Below, piece by piece: positions 7,361-14,074 of a stretch of 18,455 bases of DNA; position 1 is the first letter of the stretch; each line of letters begins with the position of its first letter. The stretch is from Syntrophomonadaceae bacterium (GTDB lineage: Bacteria; Bacillota; Syntrophomonadia; Syntrophomonadales; Syntrophomonadaceae). Both the position numbers and the translations under genes were made by a program. Under the pieces are notes generated by a model. The model was not told where the DNA came from. It was given only the letters and a program-made list of their open reading frames with translations, and did not search any database. The stretch is from contig JAQUBU010000019.1 of the NCBI GenBank assembly GCA_028686565.1, positions 1-18,455 on the forward strand, in the 5' to 3' direction.

Positions 7361-8296
7361 TTATTTCGTTTTCAGTAAATTATGGATATTTTCAACTATT
7401 CTGGGGGCTGAAAGTCCGTAATATTGTAAAAGTTCATCGGGATTTCCCGATTGCCCAAATACATCATTAATCCCCATACGCAATACCGGGACAGGATAAT
7501 TTTCACTTGCTGCTTCACAGACTGCACTTCCCAGACCGCCAATAATACTGTGTTCTTCCACAGTAAGTATACATCCTGTTTCCTTAGCCTTTTTAATTAT
7601 CAATTCCTGGTCGATAGGTTTTACAGTATGCATATCTATTACCGAAACATGGATTCCCTCAGCTTCGAGTGTATCCGCAGCTTCAAGAGCCTTGGCCGTC
7701 ATAATACCGCAAGCTACAATAGTTGCGTCATTGCCGCTTTTTAATTCAATTCCCTGACCAATTTTAAAATTATTCTTATCATTATAGATAAGTGGTACAG
7801 CAGGCCGCCCCAGCCTCAAATAAGCTGGTCCCTGATAATCATAGAGCTGAAATAAGGCTTCCCTGGTACTAACTCCATCAGCAGGCACAATGACCCGCAT
7901 ATTGGGTATACAGCGCATCAGAGCAATATCTTCAACCGACTGGTGCGAGCCGCCATCTTCGCCAACCGTTATACCGGCATGAGTTGCACAAACTTTTACA
8001 TTCAGCTTGCCATAAGCCAGGGAATTGCGCACCATTTCAAATGCTCTCCCCACCGCAAATATGGCAAATGAACTGGCAAATACCACTTTCCCCGAAACCG
8101 CCAGTCCTGCCGCCATTCCTATCATATTCTGTTCCGCAATTCCAGCGTTAATGAATCTATTCGGAAAGGCCTTGGCAAATTCAGCTGTTTTGGTTGATTT
8201 TGAGAGATCTGCATCGAGTACAACTACATTTTCATATCTTTGACCTAATTCCAGCAATGCTTTACCATAGGCGTCCCGTGTTGCTTGCTTCTCCAA
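7361..8296 (-). CDS. tktB: Transketolase, C-terminal subunit
   Basis: This 311-residue protein covers the pyrimidine-binding and C-terminal domains of transketolase. The glutamate that activates thiamine diphosphate is in GIAEQNMIG (about residue 55). HAGITVGEDGGSHQSVEDIALMR and the C-terminal EEHSIIGGLGSAV motif are also typical. With the N-terminal subunit it would form the split transketolase common in Clostridia and archaea, moving two-carbon units in the non-oxidative pentose phosphate pathway. The start is TTG 8296, with AGGAGG 8 nt upstream. It is followed by a strong terminator. The symbol is conventional; the subunit assignment is secure. Confidence 0.94.
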   Translation of the reverse strand: MEKQATRDAYGKALLELGQRYENVVVLDADLSKSTKTAEFAKAFPNRFINAGIAEQNMIGMAAGLAVSGKVVFASSFAIFAVGRAFEMVRNSLAYGKLNVKVCATHAGITVGEDGGSHQSVEDIALMRCIPNMRVIVPADGVSTREALFQLYDYQGPAYLRLGRPAVPLIYNDKNNFKIGQGIELKSGNDATIVACGIMTAKALEAADTLEAEGIHVSVIDMHTVKPIDQELIIKKAKETGCILTVEEHSIIGGLGSAVCEAASENYPVPVLRMGINDVFGQSGNPDELLQYYGLSAPRIVENIHNLLKTK

Positions 8297-8480
8297 GAAA
8301 ATATCCTCCTAGCAATAAATTCTTATTTAATAATTTTAAATTAATGTGATAATGCTTTGCATTTCAATCTGTTTCACGTTTATTTAATCTTAAAATAGAT
8401 CCGAATTTTTCTGCAATGGGTCAATCCTAATTATTAATAATAGTGAGAAAACAGGAATCATAATTGAAATACAAAATTCC
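8297..8480 (-). other. AT-rich spacer between the transketolase subunits
   Basis: The 184 bp between the N subunit stop and the C subunit start is unusually long for two obligate partners. It is AT-rich and holds AGGAGG for the downstream gene (8305-8310) and a small inverted repeat AATGC-ttt-GCATT near 8352. I found no terminator, no THI-box-like thiamine riboswitch motif and no well-spaced promoter. TTGACC is present, but its nearest -10-like hexamer is about 21 nt away. Confidence 0.4.
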
Positions 8481-9308
8481 TTAAACCAGTTCTGCAAGGG
8501 CTTGGTCAGCCTCTTCTTTATTAGGTGTACTTCCATGCCATTCCACACGATCTTCCATAAATGAACAGCCTTTGCCTTTTATGGTTTGCGCCACGATTAC
8601 AGTAGGACGGGCTTTGACTTCGCGTCCGCGCCTCAGGGCTTCAAGTATCATCCGGTGGTCATGTCCATCAACCGAGATTACTTCCCATCCAAATGCTCTG
8701 AACTTATCCCCGATAGGCTCCGGAGACATAATATCTTCTATGCGGCCATCAATTTGCAAGCCGTTATTATCAACAATAGCCAGCAGATTGTCTAATTTAT
8801 AGTGACCTGCAGCCATCACTGCCTCCCAGACAATACCCTCTTCTATTTCGCCATCACCCAGCAATGCATAAACCCGATAGTCTTTTTTATCCATCTTGCC
8901 TGCCAAAGCCATTCCTACTGCCCAGGAGATACCTTGTCCCAATGAACCGCTGCAGGCTTCCACTCCGGCTAGTTTGTTACAGTCAGGATGGCCCTGAAGC
9001 GGACTTCCCAGTTTACGTAAAGTAGACAAATATTTTTGGGGGAAAAATCCTTTCTGTGCCAAGGCGGCATAAAGCACCGGTGCGGCATGCCCCTTGCTTA
9101 AAACAAAACGGTCCCGTTCTTCCCATGCCGGTCGACCAGGATCGATATTCATTTCTCCATAATACAGGCAGGCTACAATATCTGCTGCCGAAAGGGACCC
9201 TCCGGAATGCCCGGAACCAGCTTCACTAAGCATGGATATTATGTCACGCCGCATTAACCGCGCTCTTTCACGACACTCAGCAATAACTTGCTCATCAATC
9301 TTTTTCAC
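8481..9308 (-). CDS. tktA: Transketolase, N-terminal (thiamine diphosphate-binding) subunit
   Basis: This is 275 residues from GTG 9308, which follows AAAGGAGG by 5 nt. An upstream in-frame ATG (9401) would add a non-family N-terminal extension across the ribosome binding site. The thiamine diphosphate-binding pattern GDGEIEEG...NN is intact (LLGDGEIEEGIVWEAVMAAG, then IVDNNGLQ), as are the catalytic-site histidines in GSGHSGG, SKGHAA and WHGSTP and the substrate-loop motif GSLGQGIS. The length matches stand-alone N subunits. It lies upstream of the C subunit and downstream of prfB by about 210 bp of AT-rich DNA in which I see no clear promoter or terminator. Confidence 0.94.
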   Translation of the reverse strand: MKKIDEQVIAECRERARLMRRDIISMLSEAGSGHSGGSLSAADIVACLYYGEMNIDPGRPAWEERDRFVLSKGHAAPVLYAALAQKGFFPQKYLSTLRKLGSPLQGHPDCNKLAGVEACSGSLGQGISWAVGMALAGKMDKKDYRVYALLGDGEIEEGIVWEAVMAAGHYKLDNLLAIVDNNGLQIDGRIEDIMSPEPIGDKFRAFGWEVISVDGHDHRMILEALRRGREVKARPTVIVAQTIKGKGCSFMEDRVEWHGSTPNKEEADQALAELV

Positions 9309-9521
9309 TGTTTCCTCCTTTACCTTGCTCCACTTTAAAATGCTAATAATTTTGTGCATATATGAATCCGCTATTGTGAATAAGCAGATGCTCAATACCA
9401 AATTGTTAATTTTTATATATTTGCAGTAATGCTTCGTATTTCTTTATTTTGGACATTAATTTTCAAATATACAATAACAATAGGGGTAGCTTCAGCTTTC
9501 ATAATTTAGAATTCAGAATTA

Positions 9522-10623
9522 TTAGATGTTGCTTTTTTTATGCAAACAGGCATAGATGAAATCATCCAGGCCGCCGTCCAGCACGGCCTGCACGTTGCCT
9601 ATTTCCAGGTTGGTGCGGTGATCCTTGATCAAATTAAAAGGATTAATAGTATAGGTGCGTATTTGACTTCCCCAGGCTATTTCCTTATAATCTCCCTTTA
9701 AGCTTTGTAAATTATCCTGGGCCTGACGCTGTTTCATTTCATACAGCCTGGCACGTAATATCTTCATAGCTGCTAAACGATTGGAATGCTGAGAGCGCTC
9801 ATTTTGGCATTGTACTACTATTCCGCTGGGTATATGGGTTATGCGTACTGCTGAATCGGTCTTGTTGATGTGCTGCCCGCCTGCTCCGCTGGAGCGGTAG
9901 GTATCTATGCGCAGTTCTTCTTGATTTATATTAACTTCGATGTCTTCGGTGATTTCCGGCAATACTGAAAATGAAGCAAAAGAAGTATGACGGCGTCCCG
10001 ATGCATCGAACGGGGAAATTCTGATTAAGCGATGAACTCCTTCTTCGCATTTCAACTTACCATATGCATAAGCACCTTTAACCATAAAGGTAACACTCTT
10101 GATTCCTGCTTCATCCCCAGCCAGATAATCAAGAATTTCTATTTCGTAATTAGAGGCTTCCGCCCAACGCGAATACATCCTGAACAGCATTTCCACCCAA
10201 TCCTGGGCTTCGGTTCCACCTGCCCCGGCATGCAGCGACCCTATAGCATTGAATTCATCATGCAATCCAGAAAATAAGATAAGAAGCTCAAATTCTCGGA
10301 AGCTTTTTAACAGAATTATGAGTTCTTTAACGGTATCTTTATAGAGTTCCTCTTCATTCTCGTCAATGGCAATCTCCAGAATGTCATTTATATACTTAAA
10401 ACTGCTGAGCAGTTCTTCATACTTATGCACATTTTCCTGTAAACTGCTAATTTCTTTGAGAATTTTCTGGGCTTCCTGCCTGTCATTCCAGAAGCTTTCG
10501 TCCAGGGTTTTTTTCTCCAGAGTTTCAATCGCTAGCTTACAATTATCGATGTCAAAGAGAGACCCTCATTTCCATTAAGCGGTTGATTATTTCTATACAA
10601 TTATTCTTTGGATCTGCAAGCAA
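9522..10623 (-). CDS. prfB: Peptide chain release factor 2, with programmed +1 frameshift
   Basis: RF2 recognises UAA and UGA stop codons and triggers peptide release. A 23-codon first frame starts at TTG 10621-10623, with AGGGGGG 6 nt upstream, and ends at an in-frame TGA (10552-10554). The slippery context is AGG GTC TCT CTT TGA C, the classical autoregulatory site. Sliding +1 at CTT gives L-D and continues in the second frame to the stop at 9522, making about 366 residues, the normal RF2 size. SPF, the stop-codon-reading tripeptide of RF2, is in IRISPFDAS, and GGQ, the hydrolysis motif, is in SGAGGQHINKTDSAVR. The gene lies 28 bp after the receptor cyclase. The feature is a joined reading frame, 10623-10555 plus 10553-9522. 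Confidence 0.96.
10551..10569 (-). promoter_or_regulatory. prfB +1 frameshift site
   Basis: On the minus strand the site reads AGG GTC TCT CTT TGA C. It has the slippery CTT, the UGA that RF2 itself reads, the following C that weakens termination, and an internal AGGG Shine-Dalgarno-like element in the same register as the AGG GGG TAT CTT TGA C of E. coli. When RF2 is scarce, slippage increases and RF2 is made. Confidence 0.93.
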
Positions 10624-10642
10624 TACTTTCCCCCCTATTATT

Positions 10643-10666
10643 AAAAAGACATTAAACAATTAATGT
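10643..10666 (-). terminator. Weak hairpin with short T-run between the cyclase gene and prfB
   Basis: ACATTAA pairs with TTAATGT around a 4-nt loop (10649-10666), overlapping the cyclase stop codon, followed on the minus strand by CTTTTT. The stem is only 7 bp and AT-rich, so termination would be partial at best. It could act as an attenuator ahead of prfB. Confidence 0.3.
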
Positions 10667-13477
10667 TCCATTCCAGTCCTTAGGCGGATCATTTTTGGAA
10701 TACTCTTCACATAAGAAGAAATAAATTCTGGCTATTTCATCCTGCCGGTTTTGTTTTATAACTTCTACAAAACAGCTGCGAGCTTCATAGAATGATCCCT
10801 GCTGATAAAGACTTATGCCTTCCTCAAACAATTCCCTGGTTTCAAGTTTAACTTTTCTAATATCTTCCTGATCACCATGAAATAAATCAAAGAGCTTTAT
10901 GGGTTCATCCTTCCCTTCAACTCTTACCGGACCCAGACTCCTATACTGGTAATGATCAGCGTATTCCACAGCATTTAGTATATCTTCGCTGATAAGTATT
11001 CTGGCTGCAAAAACCTTGCTTAATCTCTCCAGGGAGCGGGCTACATTTACATTCTCCGAGATTAAAGTACCCTCCATTCTCTGTTCCTCACCAATAATAC
11101 CTAACATAAGCGGCCCCATGTGTATACCTATTCCAATATCCAGGACTTTATATCCTGATAGCTGCCGTTGCATATTATACTCATCAATCTCGCCCAGCAG
11201 CTGCAAGGCCGCTATCAAAGCATCCTCAGCCTGGTTGGGGAACAAAGCAGTAATTCCCGATGCCGAATATTTGTCAATTAAGCCGCCATTATTACGAATC
11301 AAGGGACCTACTCTTTTTAAATAGGCATTTATAAAACTAAAACTGTCTTCGGGGGTCATTCCCTCGGTCATTTTGTTGAAAGCCCGAATTTGCGATGAAA
11401 ATATTATCAGTTCTTCCTTTACCTGATCTCCCAGTTGTACTTCTAATATACTTCCCTTACCCAGATAATTTAAAAACTGTTGTGGTACAAAACGGAAATA
11501 CGCTTCGTTCAAACGAGTTATTTCATCTATATAATTTCTTATGTATTCAGCCATAACATTAAAACGATCCCCGAGATCGGCTACCTCATCCCCGGTATCA
11601 ATGGTAACTGCAGCTTCCCAGTTGCCGCTGGCCATTTCTCCCACACTCTTGTTCAAGACTCGAACTGGTGACAAAAAGTAATAAGTTACAAAAACGAACA
11701 TAAATACGATAACAATAGTTATTCCGGCGATACCTTCGGCAATTTTCTGAAACAGCGCTTTGCGGCTTTTCAGGAAACCGCTGCGGTCTACTCCAGTCTC
11801 ATATATTCCAATAATACTTCCATCTTTATCGTAAAGCGGTCCCATGGCAAACATCCAGTTGCCATTTTCGTCCATTGCCTGGTCTTTTACTATTTGGCCG
11901 CTTTTAATAACCTTTTCAAACTCCCCGGCTATACTTATGGGCCTGTACATATTAACACTATTATCATAATCCATGATAGCATATAACTTGCCATCTTCCA
12001 GTTTGTAAATGGCACTGTAAAGTCCTTCATCTACAAGGCGGCGGTTGCCCTTGCTCTGCACATTCATCTGCGCCTCTATAGTCAATTCCCTTAATGCACG
12101 ATAATCTTCATTCATAAAATCACGCGGACTTTTTATGTTCACCAAGTTCTGGACATTAACTCTATTCTGGCCGATTTTAGTTATGGTTTCCAGTTTCCGA
12201 AATACTTCCTGCTCGTCAGTAGCTGCAAAACTCCGGTAAATCATTACGGAAAGCAGAACCATCGCAAGTACGATAATAGGTGTAATGATTATCATCTGTT
12301 TCAATATCAAGGAAGCCCTTCGTCCCATCAAATTAATATAAACAGATCTGATTAAAAAGACCAGCAAGGCTATTGCCAATAATAATTGCAGCCAAAAACC
12401 CCAGTTCATTGATATATCACGGGCAGGATAAATACCTTGCTGCAAAACTTTAGTGATTTTTCCTTGTGCATCTACCCATATAATCTGGTCGCGGGTAGCA
12501 ATGGTTAAGGCTCCATCATCAGCTATTACTAAATCTTTAAGCACTGTCAAAGCTAAATCGAAACCCTGTTCCTTTATTTGAAGCTGAGAAAAAACTGTCC
12601 TGGTTTCTCTGGAATTACCCAGATTCAAGTACCTTATTTCGTTAGCAAAGGTATCAATAAAATACAATTTATTTGACAAAGGTGGTTTTACACGGGTCGG
12701 AAATGTCTTTTTTGCTTCCTTTTCCGGTGTGGAATCTGTTTCGGCACTGCTTACTGTTGGTTTATTATCTAGCGCAGGCACGATCAAAGCTTCGGGATAT
12801 ATTAATTCCAGTTGACCATGAAGGCCAATACGATTTATTTCTCCCTTTTGACTGCTAAAAAATATAGCCCCGGGGTCAACCCCGGTAATTTCCGAAAGGT
12901 AACTTTCCGGGGGCAAGTAGGTAATAATCCTGTTTTCCAATTCTTTTCCGTCTTTATTAAGGGTTTTTAATAAAACCGTATCATTCTCTACATAATCGAA
13001 AACCAGTGATTTTTCATTTACTTTTAAGTATTTGATATGACCGGTACGCAAAGGCCTTTTTTCACCTTGATAATCAACCTGGTAAACTACCCGGTCCATT
13101 TTTCCCCCGGGTTTATAACGCATTATTTTTTCGGATACCACATAGAGTCCGCTGGTATCCAAATCTGTTCTTAAGACATATAAATAACCCTGCTGATCTA
13201 CCGCCAATTCAGAAAATAAATATAGTTGCTTTTTATCTTCTCCCTGAAGCTTATACTGGAGAACCCCTGAGGGATTAATTTTTAAAACACTCTTCCTGGA
13301 TTCGACTATCATATAAATATTTTTGTTATCATCTGCCGTTATGCAAGAGATGTTTTTAAGAGGGAAATTCTTTGCCAAAGGAGATTGGCTTAGGCTCTCC
13401 CTTCCAGAATAAAGGGACATAGTCAGCAAAAGCAGTACTATACTGGCTATTCCTATAAACTTTATCTCCCTTTTCAT
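10652..13477 (-). CDS. Membrane receptor with HAMP and degenerate class III adenylate/guanylate cyclase domain plus TPR
   Basis: This is a 941-residue multidomain protein. In order: a membrane anchor (7-23); a roughly 330-residue extracytoplasmic region with repeated propeller-like strands (for example ADDNKNIYMI, VDQQGYLYVL, IADDGALTIA); two helices (359-378, 393-413); a second outer sensor region resembling Cache domains (about 420-575); a helix (579-602); HAMP (603-655); an FVPQQFLNYLG linker; a class III cyclase homology domain (688-865); and a short TPR-like tail (875-925). The subfamily is clear from FINAYLKRVGPLIR and RMEGT. However, the two metal-binding aspartates are Q696 and S740, the ISD aspartate is E808, and the VNxAxR arginine is displaced. 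Catalysis is therefore doubtful. The start is ATG 13477 after GGGGTGA. prfB follows 28 bp downstream, so co-transcription is likely. Confidence 0.87.
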   Translation of the reverse strand: MKREIKFIGIASIVLLLLTMSLYSGRESLSQSPLAKNFPLKNISCITADDNKNIYMIVESRKSVLKINPSGVLQYKLQGEDKKQLYLFSELAVDQQGYLYVLRTDLDTSGLYVVSEKIMRYKPGGKMDRVVYQVDYQGEKRPLRTGHIKYLKVNEKSLVFDYVENDTVLLKTLNKDGKELENRIITYLPPESYLSEITGVDPGAIFFSSQKGEINRIGLHGQLELIYPEALIVPALDNKPTVSSAETDSTPEKEAKKTFPTRVKPPLSNKLYFIDTFANEIRYLNLGNSRETRTVFSQLQIKEQGFDLALTVLKDLVIADDGALTIATRDQIIWVDAQGKITKVLQQGIYPARDISMNWGFWLQLLLAIALLVFLIRSVYINLMGRRASLILKQMIIITPIIVLAMVLLSVMIYRSFAATDEQEVFRKLETITKIGQNRVNVQNLVNIKSPRDFMNEDYRALRELTIEAQMNVQSKGNRRLVDEGLYSAIYKLEDGKLYAIMDYDNSVNMYRPISIAGEFEKVIKSGQIVKDQAMDENGNWMFAMGPLYDKDGSIIGIYETGVDRSGFLKSRKALFQKIAEGIAGITIVIVFMFVFVTYYFLSPVRVLNKSVGEMASGNWEAAVTIDTGDEVADLGDRFNVMAEYIRNYIDEITRLNEAYFRFVPQQFLNYLGKGSILEVQLGDQVKEELIIFSSQIRAFNKMTEGMTPEDSFSFINAYLKRVGPLIRNNGGLIDKYSASGITALFPNQAEDALIAALQLLGEIDEYNMQRQLSGYKVLDIGIGIHMGPLMLGIIGEEQRMEGTLISENVNVARSLERLSKVFAARILISEDILNAVEYADHYQYRSLGPVRVEGKDEPIKLFDLFHGDQEDIRKVKLETRELFEEGISLYQQGSFYEARSCFVEVIKQNRQDEIARIYFFLCEEYSKNDPPKDWNGTLIV

Positions 13478-13535
13478 TAATTCACCCCAGTTGCCAGGAT
13501 TTTGTTGTTCTTAAATCAACTTTCGTAGTTGACAT

Positions 13536-13565
13536 ATTATGCGACATAACTAGTGTGCTTGTCAT
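13536..13565 (-). promoter_or_regulatory. Candidate promoter of the receptor cyclase gene, -35 inside the dispersed repeat
   Basis: Minus-strand ATGACA (13560-13565) and CATAAT (13536-13541) are 18 nt apart and each matches consensus at five of six bases. The start point would fall near 13529, about 52 nt before the ATG. The ATGACA is the terminal part of the repeat's CAATGACA unit. A 6-bp inverted repeat, TCAACT/AGTTGA, at 13516-13532 covers the predicted start point and might be an operator or leader hairpin. Confidence 0.45.
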
Positions 13566-13800
13566 TGCTATGAAATTAACGTTCTTGTAGCGTTCTTGTC
13601 ATTGTAAGCGCAGCGCCAACCTGTCATTGCGAGCGCAGCGCGGCAATCTTCCCCCGTAATTGACTACGTAAATGAAAAATGCTCTAACGTTTTTCGTTTA
13701 CCGTGGCGGGTTATTACCCGTGAGAATTGCAAGCGGTAGAGAAGCAATCTAAAATGACTTGGCGATGGATGGATTGCTTCGCTGCACTCGCAATGACATA
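13560..13800 (-). repeat. Dispersed MITE-like repeat, copy 2 (inverted relative to copy 1)
   Basis: Read on the minus strand this matches copy 1 segment by segment: the CACGGGTA...CCCGCCACG hairpin region, TTTACGTAGTCAATTAC, GGGGGAAGATTGCCGCGCTG, CGCTCGCAATGACAGG, GGCGCTGCGCTTACAATGACA and ACGTTAATTTCATAGCAATGACA. TGTCATTG occurs at 13560, 13597 and 13622. At the right side CAATGACA (13791-13798), preceded by GATTGCTTCGCTGC, forms an inverted counterpart of TGTCATTGCGAGCG, giving the unit imperfect terminal inverted repeats. Open frames across it are accidental. Beyond it, 13801-13980 is AT-rich with no recognised feature. Confidence 0.85.
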
Positions 13801-13988
13801 TAAGATAGCTCGCGATGTACGTCAATATGGTATTTTAAACAGTTTATTTTATTGCTTTCCGGGCTTTTCAGCCTGTTCTTTTGGTCAGAAAGTTGAGTTC
13901 TTAAATCATTTTAACAGATAAGAATTTTCTTGTCTTGCGTTAATAAGGTTTTTTCTAGTAAATTCGCCTTTTTCGACCATGTTTACTG

Positions 13989-13994
13989 TATAAT
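13989..13994 (+). promoter_or_regulatory. Candidate -10 element for the MORN-repeat gene
   Basis: A perfect TATAAT lies about 80 bp before the TTG start on the plus strand. No good -35 hexamer is present at 16-18 nt upstream; the best TTCGAC is only 11 nt away. The promoter is therefore tentative and may need an activator or another sigma factor. Confidence 0.35.
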
Positions 13995-14074
13995 AATAGT
14001 GATATTGTACTTGGAAATATTTCTTGATTTAATTGGCAAAAAATGATGGCATTTTTTTGCGGAGGTGTTTAACT

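Noticed and set aside
8297..8480. Thiamine riboswitch between the transketolase genes
   Set aside because: No THI-box-like conserved segments are visible, only AT-rich DNA and one very small inverted repeat.
9482..9521. Terminator after prfB
   Set aside because: There is only a weak AT-rich stem around GAATTC and no T-run on the minus strand.
10552..10554. prfB as a broken gene with an in-frame stop
   Set aside because: The TGA sits in the conserved programmed +1 frameshift context and both frames together give full-length RF2.
12860..12885. GC-rich inverted repeat CCGGGGT-CA-ACCCCGG
   Set aside because: It lies inside the receptor coding sequence and is explained by codons for a GVDPGA-like peptide.
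13727..13921. 64-codon plus-strand frame containing WMDCFAALAMT
   Set aside because: It lies across the dispersed repeat. This peptide is what such repeats give when translated by chance, and there is no ribosome binding site or family match.
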